A stretch of DNA of 64,000 nucleotides from UBA5972 sp964637875 (GTDB lineage: Bacteria > Pseudomonadota > Alphaproteobacteria > Rhodobacterales > Rhodobacteraceae). The stretch spans positions 3,188-67,187 of the forward strand of contig CAZWXK010000010.1 of NCBI GenBank assembly GCA_964637875.1. Reading direction: 5' to 3'. The notes under the pieces were generated by a model. That model did no database searches. It had not been told where the DNA came from and worked only from the letters and a program-made list of their open reading frames with translations. Position numbers and translations under genes: made by a program. This document shows, in pieces, positions 17,319-25,452 of this stretch; the stretch's first letter is position 1; every line of letters starts with the position of its first letter.

Positions 17319-18151
17319 CAACCGGATCCATTCCGCTGGCAGCAGTCATCGGATCACCCATCGCGCACAGCCTGTCGCCCCGCGTGCACGGGTACTGGCT
17401 GCGCAAATATCAGATCCCCGGCTATTACATACCGATCGGCCTGTCGCGCGATCATTTCGCCAAGGGGATCGATGCGCTGGTACGGCTGGGGTTCAAGGGG
17501 GCCAATGTTACGCTGCCCTTCAAGGAAACATCGCTGGCATTCGCCGATGTCATCACAGATCAGGCCGCTTTGATCGGGGCCGCAAACACGCTGACCTTTC
17601 GCAAGGATGGCCGTATCCAGGCGGACAATACCGATGGCTATGGCTTTGTTGCCAACATTCGCCAGAGGGCCCCCGACTGGAACGCGCGCAGCGCCCCGGC
17701 AATGGTGATCGGTGCAGGCGGCGCCTCGCGCGCGATCATCTCGGCCCTGTTGAACGAGGGCGTGCCCGAAATCCTGTTGGTCAACCGCACCCGCAGCCGG
17801 GCCGAAATGCTGGCCGAACATTTCGGCGCGCGCATCAGCGTGGTGGACTGGACGCGCGCCCCGTCGGCCATGGCGGGTATCGGAACACTGGTCAACACGA
17901 CCTCGCTGGGCATGGAGGGCGAGCCGCCTCTCAATATCCCGCTCGACCATCTGCGCAAGACGACCCTTGTCACAGACATCGTTTATACGCCCCTTGAAAC
18001 GCCGCTGCTGATCGAGGCGAAAAAGCGCGGCTGTGTGACGGTCGATGGGTTGGGCATGTTGCTCCACCAGGCCGTACCGGGATTCGAAAGCTGGTTCGGT
18101 GTCCGCCCCGAGGTTGACGATGCCCTGCGTCAGGAGGTCTTGCGCAAATGA
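17315..18151 (+). CDS. aroE: Shikimate dehydrogenase
   Basis: NADPH-dependent reduction of 3-dehydroshikimate to shikimate in the aromatic amino-acid pathway. Of the 278 residues, the N-terminal substrate domain shows GSPIAHSLSPRVHGYWL, the catalytic lysine in GANVTLPFKE, and NTDGYGF. The Rossmann motif VIGAGGASRAII and NRTRSRAEMLA mark NADP binding, and NTTSLGMEG follows. The start overlaps maf by ATGA and the end overlaps coaE by ATGA. It is the second gene of the rightward run leaving oriC. Confidence 0.97.
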   Translation: MTTGSIPLAAVIGSPIAHSLSPRVHGYWLRKYQIPGYYIPIGLSRDHFAKGIDALVRLGFKGANVTLPFKETSLAFADVITDQAALIGAANTLTFRKDGRIQADNTDGYGFVANIRQRAPDWNARSAPAMVIGAGGASRAIISALLNEGVPEILLVNRTRSRAEMLAEHFGARISVVDWTRAPSAMAGIGTLVNTTSLGMEGEPPLNIPLDHLRKTTLVTDIVYTPLETPLLIEAKKRGCVTVDGLGMLLHQAVPGFESWFGVRPEVDDALRQEVLRK

Positions 18152-18762
18152 GCGGTCGCCCCCTCGTTCTGGGCCTTACCGGGTCGATCGGAATGGGAAA
18201 ATCCACGACAGCCGGCTTTTTCCGAGAATTCGGCATCCCTGTGTGGGACGCCGACGCGGCGGTGCATCGCCTTTATGCGCCAGGCGGCGCGGCTGTTGCA
18301 CCCATCGCCAGGATCTACCCACAGGCCGTGGCCGGGCAGGGCGTCGATCGTACCCGCCTGCGCGAATGGATTGCCCGGGACAAGACAGCCCTCGACCGGA
18401 TCGAGGCCGTCGTGCATCCGCTGGTCGCACAGGACCGGCGCGCCTTTATCCACAAGGCCGGCCAGGAAGGCCACGATATCGTGGTGGTCGATGTCCCGCT
18501 GCTGTTCGAAACCGGCGGTGACAGGGCCGTGGATGCAACCCTTGTCGTGACTGTCCCGGCCGATGTACAGCGTGCGCGTGTCCTGGAACGGCCCGGCATG
18601 GATGAGGCGCATCTGGACCGTATCCTGGCCAAGCAGATGCCGGATGCCGAAAAACGCGCGCGCGCCGATTTCGTGATCGAGACAAGAACCCCGCAATGGG
18701 CAAGGTCCGAGGTTGCCCGGGTTATCGCGGCGCTCAGGGAAAGGATCGCGGAAAATGCGTGA
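18148..18762 (+). CDS. coaE: Dephospho-CoA kinase
   Basis: Last step of coenzyme A synthesis: ATP-dependent phosphorylation of the ribose of dephospho-CoA. P-loop GLTGSIGMGKST near the N-terminus, VWDADAAVHRLY for substrate binding, and the lid segment VVVDVPLLFETGGD are all present in 204 residues. It overlaps aroE by ATGA and dnaQ by 8 bp, so the maf-aroE-coaE-dnaQ unit is tightly coupled. Confidence 0.97.
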   Translation: MSGRPLVLGLTGSIGMGKSTTAGFFREFGIPVWDADAAVHRLYAPGGAAVAPIARIYPQAVAGQGVDRTRLREWIARDKTALDRIEAVVHPLVAQDRRAFIHKAGQEGHDIVVVDVPLLFETGGDRAVDATLVVTVPADVQRARVLERPGMDEAHLDRILAKQMPDAEKRARADFVIETRTPQWARSEVARVIAALRERIAENA

Positions 18763-19459
18763 GATCGCGCTGGATACCGAAACCACGGGCCTGAACCCCG
18801 ACGAAGGCGATCGCATCGTCGAGATCGGCGCGGTCGAGATGATCAACCATGTACCGACGGGGCAGGTCTATCACCAGTATATCAACCCGGAACGCCCCAT
18901 GCCCGCCGAGGCGCAGGCCGTACATGGGCTCAGCGATGAATTTCTGGCCGACAAACCGCTGTTTGCCCATGTAGCAGACGATTTTCTGGCGTTTGTCGGC
19001 GATGCTGCCCTTGTCATCCACAACGCGGTTTTCGACATGCGGTTCATCAATGCAGAACTGACCCGGATCGGACATGAACCGCTGCCCATGTCGCGCGCCA
19101 TCGACACGCTGGAGGTTGCGCGTCGGCGTTTTCCGGGCGCTCAGAACTCGCTCGACGCGCTGTGTCGCCGGTTCTCGGTCGATAACTCGGGCCGCGATCT
19201 GCACGGGGCGTTGCTGGATGCCGAGCTGCTGGCCAAGGTCTATCTTGAACTCATGGGCGGGCGACAGCCGGGATTCGGCCTGCTGGATGTCGGCAGGAAC
19301 GGCGCGGGTCGCGATGGCGTCACGCAGGGCAAGGCCTGGAAGCCTGGCCCCCGACCGCGCAAGCTGCCCCCCCGACTGAGCGACGAGGAACGACGTCGGC
19401 ACGCGGAGTTCGTCGAAACCCTTGGCGGCGACGCCCTGTGGCGGCGCAACCTTGGCTGA
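18755..19459 (+). CDS. dnaQ: DNA polymerase III epsilon subunit, proofreading 3'-5' exonuclease
   Basis: Proofreading subunit of the replicative polymerase. The DEDDh exonuclease motifs are visible: ExoI LDTETTG (Asp7, Glu9), ExoII HNAVFDMRFINAEL, and ExoIII HGALLDAELLAKVY with the catalytic histidine. The C-terminal part (about residues 175-234) is basic and proline-rich and probably carries the polymerase-binding tail. The ATG at 18755 gives MREIALDTETTG; a longer frame from 18713 lies wholly inside coaE and is not needed. The length, 234 residues, is normal. It converges on secB with a 6-bp gap. Confidence 0.96.
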   Translation: MREIALDTETTGLNPDEGDRIVEIGAVEMINHVPTGQVYHQYINPERPMPAEAQAVHGLSDEFLADKPLFAHVADDFLAFVGDAALVIHNAVFDMRFINAELTRIGHEPLPMSRAIDTLEVARRRFPGAQNSLDALCRRFSVDNSGRDLHGALLDAELLAKVYLELMGGRQPGFGLLDVGRNGAGRDGVTQGKAWKPGPRPRKLPPRLSDEERRRHAEFVETLGGDALWRRNLG

Positions 19460-19465
19460 GCGGCC

Positions 19466-19954
19466 TCAGGCGATCGGCTGGCCGGCTTTCTCGGCCTCGG
19501 CCCGGCGCTGAATCTCCTGTTGATACAGCATCAGGAAATCGATGTTTTCCAGATTCAGTGGCGGATAGCCACCGTCGCGGGTAACGTCACCGACGATCCG
19601 GCGCACATAGGGAAAGATCATGCGCGGACATTCGATCAGCAGGAAAGGATGCAGCTGATCGTCGGGAACGTTTTCGACATGGAAGATCCCGGCATATTCG
19701 ACCTCGAGAATGAAAACCACGGTGTCGGAATCCTTGATGCGGGATTCGATGTTCAGCTTGAGGACCACCTCGTAATTGCCGTCGGCCTCGCGGCGGCGGG
19801 CGTCGAGATTGACCTGAACCTGCACATCGGGCTGGCCTTCGCCCTGAACGCCCTTCTGGGCCGCGACGTTCTCGAACGACATGTCGCGGACGAACTGGGC
19901 CAGCACCTGCAGGCGCGGCGGTTGGGGCTGTTGGGCGTTGTTCTCTTCGGCCAT
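19466..19954 (-). CDS. secB: Protein-export chaperone SecB
   Basis: Tetrameric cytosolic chaperone that keeps preproteins unfolded and hands them to SecA, encoded here at 46227-48962. Length 162 residues. Conserved segments include DMSFENVAAQKG, the SecA-binding region around FILEVEYAGIFHVENV, LLIECPRMIFPYVRRIVGD, and GGYPPLNLENIDF. It is a single gene on the opposite strand from its maf-dnaQ neighbours; its position after dnaQ is the common alphaproteobacterial order. Confidence 0.97.
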   Translation of the reverse strand: MAEENNAQQPQPPRLQVLAQFVRDMSFENVAAQKGVQGEGQPDVQVQVNLDARRREADGNYEVVLKLNIESRIKDSDTVVFILEVEYAGIFHVENVPDDQLHPFLLIECPRMIFPYVRRIVGDVTRDGGYPPLNLENIDFLMLYQQEIQRRAEAEKAGQPIA

Positions 19955-20021
19955 GAAATTGCTCCTGCGAAATGGGTGTTTTCCGCGGCCATGACTAGCA
20001 GGTCACCGGATCGACGACAAT

Positions 20022-20513
20022 CTAATGTTTCGTCCAGCCCGAGGGCCGTTCCGGGGTATCGGCATCGTCGTCCAGCACCACGTATTCGGTCTCGATGGTG
20101 TCGGACCGTCCCGTGCCGCCATGCCTGTGGGTCGTGGCGCTGGCTGAAAAGTGAACGGAGCCGCTGGCCAGCAAACGCGCCGTGATCCAGCGAATCAGTA
20201 TGACCCGCACCGGCGGAAGCAGCAGCAGAAATCCGATCGCGTCGGTAAAGAACCCCGGTGTCAGCAACAGGATACCGGCAACCAGAATCATGGCGCCCTG
20301 GGCCATCGGATCGGCGGGATTGCGCCCCTCGGCCAGCGATTTCTGCAGTCTTTCCAGCGTCATCAGGCCCTGTCGGCGCATCAGCCAGGTGCCGGCAATG
20401 GCTGTCAGCACCACAATTGCCAGCGTCGCACCCAGGCCGATCGCCCCCCCGACCTTGATGAAAAGGGCGATCTCGATGATCGGCACGGCGACAAAGATCA
20501 GGAACAGCCACAT
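20022..20513 (-). CDS. fxsA: FxsA family membrane protein
   Basis: Small inner-membrane protein; in E. coli FxsA eases F-exclusion of phage T7, but its normal role is not known. The first hydrophobic helix is LFLIFVAVPIIEIALFI, carrying the family signature VPIIEIALFIKVGGAIGLGA. More helices follow (TLAIVVLTAIAGTWLM and GAMILVAGILLLTPGFFTD, with the conserved LLLTPGFFTD). The tail is polar and acidic. The ATG at 20513 was chosen because AAGGAAA precedes it and homologues begin at this point; the frame is open for 30 more residues upstream without similarity. 163 residues. Confidence 0.9.
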   Translation of the reverse strand: MWLFLIFVAVPIIEIALFIKVGGAIGLGATLAIVVLTAIAGTWLMRRQGLMTLERLQKSLAEGRNPADPMAQGAMILVAGILLLTPGFFTDAIGFLLLLPPVRVILIRWITARLLASGSVHFSASATTHRHGGTGRSDTIETEYVVLDDDADTPERPSGWTKH

Positions 20514-20635
20514 TCCGGTTTTCCTTGTTTGTTCAAGTGATCCTCTGTGGTGGACTTGACCACGGGTGTAACATACATATGTGCTGAAGAACCCGGATAC
20601 CATGTCCGGCCGCGAATTTCGGGAGAGACCCCTAT

Positions 20636-21301
20636 ATGAGTTCCGCTGTCATCCAGCTCATCGTGCTTGCCGGGATCGCGATATTCCTGATCCTGCGCCT
20701 GCGAAATGTACTGGGTACACGAGACGGATTCGAAAAGCCGCCGGCGCCGACGCCACCGGTTGCCGCGCCCGACCGACCCCGCCGGGAATTCGAGGTGATC
20801 GAGGGCGGGATCGATCAGGACATCGCCGATCATGTGGATGTCAACAGCAAGGCGGGCAAGGCACTGGCAGCGATGAAAAAGGTCGATGCCGATTTCCACG
20901 TCGGCGATTTTATGAACGGCGCCCGCGCCGCCTATGAAATGCTGCTGATGGCCTTTGAAAACGGCGACAAGCGAACCTTGCGGCCCTATCTTTCGGATGA
21001 GGTATTCGACAGCTTTTCCCAGGCAATCGACGCACGCGAGGCCGAGGGCCTGAGAATCGATGCCAATTTCATCGGGATCCGCGACATCAGGCTGATCGAT
21101 GCCGATTTCAACGAGGCCACCCGCGAAGGCGAGATCACCGTCAATATCGTTGCCGAGCTGACCTCGGTCGTGCGCAACGAGGCCGGCGAGATCGTCGAGG
21201 GCGACCCGAAACAGATCAAGCGCCAGAAAGACATGTGGACCTTTGCCCGTGTGATGGGCAGCAAGGATCCCAACTGGATTCTGGTCGCAACCGGGGAATG
21301 A
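20636..21301 (+). CDS. Tim44/TimA-like membrane-anchored protein
   Basis: A single N-terminal transmembrane segment (VIQLIVLAGIAIFLILRLRN) is followed by a proline-rich linker and a Tim44-like domain from about residue 75 to the end (FHVGDFMNGARAAYEMLLMA, KRTLRPYLSDEVFDSF, then a C-terminal GDPKQIKRQKDMWTFARVM). It resembles the C-terminal domain of mitochondrial Tim44, and alphaproteobacteria usually encode it near secB, as here. A role at the inner membrane in export or respiratory assembly is inferred from homology only. Its stop overlaps the mltA start as ATGA; 221 residues. Confidence 0.88.
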   Translation: MSSAVIQLIVLAGIAIFLILRLRNVLGTRDGFEKPPAPTPPVAAPDRPRREFEVIEGGIDQDIADHVDVNSKAGKALAAMKKVDADFHVGDFMNGARAAYEMLLMAFENGDKRTLRPYLSDEVFDSFSQAIDAREAEGLRIDANFIGIRDIRLIDADFNEATREGEITVNIVAELTSVVRNEAGEIVEGDPKQIKRQKDMWTFARVMGSKDPNWILVATGE

Positions 21302-22344
21302 TCCCATCCCGAAAGACGGGCATTGCGGCTGCTGTCGCGCTTGCCATGACACTGGTCGCGACGCTGGCCGCCCAGCCGCTGCGCGCGGGGCAACCCGAAT
21401 ACCGCATCATTGCCTATGACGACCTGCTGGGATGGAAGGCCGACGATCAGACTGCCGCGCTCGAGGCATTTGTCAAATCCTGCGCCGACATATCGGCGCC
21501 GGTCTGGGCGCCACTGTGCCGATTTGCCCGGACCGGCCCCGATGCGCGGGCCTTTTTCGAGACCTTCTTTCTGCCCGTGATCCGGCGCAAGGCACGGCCG
21601 GCCGCGTTTACGGGCTATTTCGAGCCGATCCTCGAAGGCGCATTGCAGCGTGACGAACGGTTCCGCTATCCGATCTATCGCAAGCCCCCGGGGCTGAAAC
21701 CCGCGGATCCGGCATTGACCCGCGCGGCAATCGACGGCGGATCGCTTGCGGGAAAGGGGCTGGAGATCGCCTGGGTCGATGACCCGGTCGAGCTGTATTA
21801 CCTGCACATCCAGGGCTCGGGCCGTATCAGGTTGAGAGATGGGCGCATGATCCGGGTCGGTTACAGCACCGACAACGGTCATCCCTATCGCTCGGCTGCG
21901 CGCGAACTGGTCCGTCGCGGCGAACTGGACTTCCCCAACGCCTCGATCGAGGGGATCAAGCAATGGTTCCGCAAGAACCCGGCCCGGGGCATGGAGGCCC
22001 TGGAATACAACCCGTCCTATGTGTTCTTTCGGGTTCTCGACAAAGAAGCAGGTTCGGCATATGGCGCGCTGGACCGGCCGCTCACGGGGATGCGCTCGCT
22101 GGCCGTGGATCCCGGATTTGTCCAGATTGGCGCCCCGGTCTGGATCGAAAAGGGCGGAACCTATATCTTGCGCCGCCTGATGGTGGCCCAGGATACCGGC
22201 GCCGCGATAAAGGGTCCCGACCGGGCCGACATATTTTTCGGCTCGGGTCCCTCCGCAGGCCGGCTGGCCGGGCAGGTCATGGATGGCGGGCGCATGGTGG
22301 TCCTGTTGCCGATCGCGGTTGCCCTTCGTCTGGCGGGGGGCTGA
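21298..22344 (+). CDS. mltA: Membrane-bound lytic murein transglycosylase A (MltA family)
   Basis: Cleaves peptidoglycan glycan strands to 1,6-anhydro-muropeptides in the periplasm. From the ATG at 21298, which overlaps the Tim44 stop, residues 1-30 form a signal peptide (AAAVALAMTLVATLAAQPLR). There is no lipobox cysteine, so the enzyme is probably soluble rather than a lipoprotein. The MltA domain shows TGYFEPILEGAL and HIQGSGRIRL, and the C-terminal 3D domain has MRSLAVDPGFVQIGAPVWI and QDTGAAIKGPDRADIFFGSG with the catalytic aspartate. The 348-residue length is typical. The Smr-domain gene follows after 3 bp. Confidence 0.95.
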   Translation: MIPSRKTGIAAAVALAMTLVATLAAQPLRAGQPEYRIIAYDDLLGWKADDQTAALEAFVKSCADISAPVWAPLCRFARTGPDARAFFETFFLPVIRRKARPAAFTGYFEPILEGALQRDERFRYPIYRKPPGLKPADPALTRAAIDGGSLAGKGLEIAWVDDPVELYYLHIQGSGRIRLRDGRMIRVGYSTDNGHPYRSAARELVRRGELDFPNASIEGIKQWFRKNPARGMEALEYNPSYVFFRVLDKEAGSAYGALDRPLTGMRSLAVDPGFVQIGAPVWIEKGGTYILRRLMVAQDTGAAIKGPDRADIFFGSGPSAGRLAGQVMDGGRMVVLLPIAVALRLAGG

Positions 22345-22347
22345 ACC

Positions 22348-23141
22348 ATGGCCGGAAGGAAAAAGAGCCGCCGTAACCTTACCGCCGCCGAGCGCGCGTT
22401 ATGGGAACAGGTCATCGCCCGGACAACCCCGATGCGGCCTGTACGCAGCGCGCCCGAAAAAGCGGAACCCCCTCCCCGGAGGGCGCTCGGGCCCGGGTCG
22501 ATCACGCCCGTCGGGGCACCGGCGCAGCGCGGCCATTTCCGGGTGGGGGAAAAGGCCCCGGCAGAACCCCCGATCCTTGATCTTGCCCCCGGCCTGGATC
22601 ATGCCTTTGCCCGTGCAGCCCCGAACATGGCCCCCAACATGGNNNNNNNNNNNNNNNNNNNNNNNNNNNNNNNNNNNNNNNNNNNNNNNNNNNNNNNNNN
22701 NNNNNNNNNNNNNNNNNNNNNNNNNNNNNNNNNNNNNNNNNNCCCGGCCTGGATCATGCCTTTGCCCGTGCAGCCCCGAACATGGCCCCCAACATGGATC
22801 GCCGCAGGTTCGAGCGCATGAAAAGGGGCAAGATGCCCATCGATGCCCGGCTTGACCTGCACGGCATGACCCAGGCGCGCGCCCAGGCCGCGCTGAGCCT
22901 GTTCGTGCGCGAATCCCACGCCGCCGGCAAGCGCCTGTTGCTGGTGATCACCGGCAAGGGGCGCGATGTGGCCGATGACGACATCATGCCCACCCGACGC
23001 GGCGTGCTGAAACATCAGGTTCCGCGCTGGCTGACACAGCCCCCGCTGGGGCCGCTGGTTCTGCAGATCAGCCCGGCCCACCGTCGCCACGGCGGCTCGG
23101 GTGCGTATTATGTCTATCTGAGGCGTATTCGCGCCCGCTGA
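22348..23141 (+). CDS. Smr domain protein, interrupted by an assembly gap
   Basis: The 5' part (22348-22642) encodes a basic, proline-rich N-terminus starting MAGRKKSRRNLTAAERALWE. The 3' part encodes an Smr (small MutS-related) domain with LDLHGMTQARAQAALSLFV, LLVITGKG and HGGSGAYYVYLRR. Between them are 100 Ns (22643-22742). The 55 bases before the gap are repeated exactly after it. Joining the copies (keeping 22348-22642 and 22798-23141) gives 639 bases, one intact frame of 212 residues running across the join as PNMAPNMDRRRFERM. The gene is therefore probably whole in the organism. Smr domains act as nicking or RNA endonucleases in other proteins; the function of this one is not established. 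Confidence 0.9.
22588..22642. repeat. Left copy of 55-bp sequence flanking the N-run
   Basis: Identical over 55 bases to 22743-22797, on the far side of the gap. Direct identity at both lips of a round 100-N gap is the mark of two contigs that overlap but were scaffolded without merging, not of a biological duplication. Confidence 0.9.
22643..22742. other. Assembly gap (100 N)
   Basis: Exactly 100 Ns, the conventional placeholder for a gap of unknown size. Because the flanks overlap by 55 bp, the real gap length is likely minus 55, so no sequence is missing. Confidence 0.95.
22743..22797. repeat. Right copy of 55-bp sequence flanking the N-run
   Basis: Exact repeat of 22588-22642. As written it shifts the reading frame relative to the left copy; removing it together with the Ns restores the Smr gene. 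Confidence 0.9.
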
Positions 23142-23178
23142 GCCCACAAGGATAAATTGACGTAACGTAACAAAAGAC

Positions 23179-23195
23179 TCGACAAATTCAGTCGA
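23179..23195. promoter_or_regulatory. Inverted repeat upstream of the vWA gene
   Basis: TCGAC and GTCGA arms with a seven-base AT-rich spacer, 60 bp before the vWA start codon. A TTGACG at 23157-23162 lies just upstream, but no convincing -10 element is correctly spaced. It could be an operator or leader hairpin; only the symmetry is seen. Confidence 0.35.
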
Positions 23196-23255
23196 TGTGG
23201 CAAGATTTCCCCGATAACACGGCAGTTTTCAAAAATTTATTCGAGGGAGGTGTTC

Positions 23256-24635
23256 ATGCGCATTCCTGGCGGAAAGGCCCTGACAGCAGCAATCGTCGTT
23301 GTGACGGCACTGCTGGCAACGACGGCGGCAATGGCCGCGACCAACCTGTTGTACATACTGGATGCGTCCAACTCCATGTGGGCCCGCGTCGGCAATGAAA
23401 CCAAGATCGACACCGCAAAATCGGTATTGCGCGAGTCCCTTGCCACGCTGCCAAAGGGGGTGACACCGGCGTTGATGGTTTACGGCCACCGGCAAAAGAA
23501 TGACTGTGGCGATGTTCAGCTGGTGGCCCCGTTCGAACGCGCCTCGGCCGAACAGATCGCCGAGCTTGTGAAAAACATCTCTCCACGCGGCAAGACGCCG
23601 ATCGCGACCGCGCTGGAGCGTGCCGGGCAGGCCTTTGAAAGCAGGCTTGAGGAAAACAACGCGGTCCTGCTCATCTCGGACGGGATCGAAACCTGTGGCG
23701 GCAATCCCTGCGAGGTGGCGCGCAGACTGTCCGAGCGCGGCATCAACCTGCGCATCAATGTCGTTGGTTTCGACGTCGATGCAAAGGCGCGCGCGCAGCT
23801 GCAATGCATTGCGCGTGCGGGCAAGGGCCGGTATTTCGACGCCCGCAGCGCCAGAGATTTCAAGGTTGCCGTGGCCGAGGTTCAGAAACAGGCCGAAAAA
23901 GCCGCCCCGCCACCACCTGAACCCCCGACCAGACCCGCGCCAAAGGGCCCGACCCTGTATTTCATCGACGAATTCGACGGCAGCACCCTGTCGCCGGACT
24001 GGCAGGTGGTGAACCCCGACCCCGAAAACTATCTGGTCGAGGACGGCAAGCTGACCATCGTTGCCCGTGACGGGCTGAATGCGAATTTCGGCCGGGGCGT
24101 GAACATGCTGCGCCTGAACAGGCCCATGCCCAAGGGAAACTGGACCGTCACAGCCCGGCTGATCATAGCACCGCAGACATTTGGCGAAACCTTCAGAATG
24201 GGCCTGGCAAGGGATGTCGATAACGGGCTTTACGCGGCCATGGTGATGGATACGGTGAACTATGCGCGCACCAACGTCGATCTGCGCGGCGAGAAGCTGT
24301 CAAAAGGCAAGTATAACGGATTTTCCAAGACCGCCTATTTCGTCACCGGCCGCAACCTGTGGGGCCGGGGTGCATTTTTTGCCGCCAATGTGACCGCGAT
24401 CGACCTGCGCCTTGTCAAGAAGGGCCGGAAATATACCGCGATGATGCGCCTCGAGCCCCGGAAATCGGGCAAGGGGCTGCCCGACGGCAAGTGGCGCGAG
24501 GTACAGAAGCTGAGCGCGCTCAAGTCGCCGGGCGACACGCTGGTCATGGTCTTTGGCGGGGCAAGTTCGGATTATCTGCCCCATGACGGCGAGGGTGTCG
24601 TTCAGATCGACTGGGTCAGGATCGAGACACCGTGA
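23256..24635 (+). CDS. Secreted vWA-domain protein with C-terminal lectin-like (concanavalin-fold) domain
   Basis: Residues 1-28 are a signal peptide (AAIVVVTALLATTAAMA). A von Willebrand A domain fills residues 30-210 with a complete MIDAS metal site: DASNS at 36-40, Thr114 in GKTPIATAL, and Asp142 in LISDGIETC. Cysteines at 84, 147, 152 and 184 suit periplasmic disulfides. After a proline linker (217-232), residues 233-459 form a domain beginning FIDEFDGSTLSPDWQVVNPD, with the look of a concanavalin-like jelly roll. The start at 23256 is preceded by GGGAGG; a GTG six bases upstream is less likely. The next gene encodes a stand-alone copy of the C-terminal domain. Ligand and function are unknown; metal-dependent binding outside the inner membrane is inferred. 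Confidence 0.85.
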   Translation: MRIPGGKALTAAIVVVTALLATTAAMAATNLLYILDASNSMWARVGNETKIDTAKSVLRESLATLPKGVTPALMVYGHRQKNDCGDVQLVAPFERASAEQIAELVKNISPRGKTPIATALERAGQAFESRLEENNAVLLISDGIETCGGNPCEVARRLSERGINLRINVVGFDVDAKARAQLQCIARAGKGRYFDARSARDFKVAVAEVQKQAEKAAPPPPEPPTRPAPKGPTLYFIDEFDGSTLSPDWQVVNPDPENYLVEDGKLTIVARDGLNANFGRGVNMLRLNRPMPKGNWTVTARLIIAPQTFGETFRMGLARDVDNGLYAAMVMDTVNYARTNVDLRGEKLSKGKYNGFSKTAYFVTGRNLWGRGAFFAANVTAIDLRLVKKGRKYTAMMRLEPRKSGKGLPDGKWREVQKLSALKSPGDTLVMVFGGASSDYLPHDGEGVVQIDWVRIETP

Positions 24636-24692
24636 CGCGGGGCCGCGGCCGTGGCCCCGTAACAACAAGCAACAGACGACAGGAGGAAGAAA

Positions 24693-25445
24693 ATGCTTTC
24701 ATTCAGGGCGGTCTTTCTGGCAGCCGGCATCGCCACGCTTGCCACGGGCGCAACGGCCGGGATCTATTTTCAGGATAATTTCGACGGTAGCGATCTGTCC
24801 CCGGACTGGACCGTCGAAAACCCGAATCCCGACAACTATCTGGTCGAGGACGGCGTTCTGACGCTGCTGGTTTCTGATCGAACGCCACCGGAATATGGCA
24901 AGGCGATCAACGCACTGGTGCTGAACAAGCCGCTTCCCAAAGGGGACTGGAAGATCACCGTCCGCCTGCAGCTGACCCCCCAGACCCTGGGCGAGGTCTT
25001 TCGCGCAGGCATCGCCAAGGACAAGGATAACGGCCTTTTCACGATTCTGGCGCTGGACACGATCAACTATGTCGATACCAACATAAACCTGGTCGGCCAG
25101 AAGCTGTCGAAAGGGAAAGCAACCGCGTTTTACCGTACGCTGTACACCATCAAGGGGCGCAACCTCGAGGGGCGCGCATCGGTGTTTCCGCAAAACATAG
25201 CAGCGGTCGATCTGCAGCTCGAGAAAAGAAAGCGTTCCTATATTGCCCGCATGCGCCTGCTGCCCGCCGAGAGCGGCGCCAGCAGCCCCCCCGATGGCAA
25301 GTGGCGCGAGGTCCAGAAGCTGACGTCATTACGAGCGCCCGGAAACAAGTTCGTCATGAGCTTTGGCAGCTGGAGTTCCGACTATCTGCCCCATGATGGC
25401 GAGGCGCTGATTGCCGTTGACAGCGTGACGATCGAAACCCCCTGA
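24693..25445 (+). CDS. Secreted stand-alone lectin-like domain protein, paralogue of the upstream C-terminus
   Basis: A 250-residue exported protein: signal peptide 1-22 (LAAGIATLATGATA), then one domain. This aligns by eye end to end with residues 233-459 of the neighbouring vWA protein: NFDGSDLSPDWTVENPNPDN against EFDGSTLSPDWQVVNPDPEN, the shared NYLVEDG, the shared PDGKWREVQKL, SSDYLPHDGE, and the common ending VxIETP. It has a strong ribosome site (AGGAGGA) 58 bp after the vWA stop, so the pair is probably one transcript. The domain resembles concanavalin-like sugar-binding folds, but no catalytic residues can be assigned. It converges on hslU with a 7-bp gap. Function unknown. Confidence 0.82.
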   Translation: MLSFRAVFLAAGIATLATGATAGIYFQDNFDGSDLSPDWTVENPNPDNYLVEDGVLTLLVSDRTPPEYGKAINALVLNKPLPKGDWKITVRLQLTPQTLGEVFRAGIAKDKDNGLFTILALDTINYVDTNINLVGQKLSKGKATAFYRTLYTIKGRNLEGRASVFPQNIAAVDLQLEKRKRSYIARMRLLPAESGASSPPDGKWREVQKLTSLRAPGNKFVMSFGSWSSDYLPHDGEALIAVDSVTIETP

Positions 25446-25452
25446 TGCCCCG

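Noticed and set aside
20556..20583. Sigma70 promoter of the Tim44-like gene (TTGACC then TATGTG)
   Set aside because: The -10 is weak and the spacer is 16 bases; not firm enough to list as a feature.
22588..22797. True tandem duplication within the Smr gene
   Set aside because: Exact identity on both lips of a 100-N placeholder and the restored reading frame on merging favour an assembly artefact.
24636..24692. Terminator between the vWA and lectin-like genes
   Set aside because: A GGGGCC/GGCCCC stem is present but no T-tract follows and an AGGAGG ribosome site comes next, so read-through is more likely.
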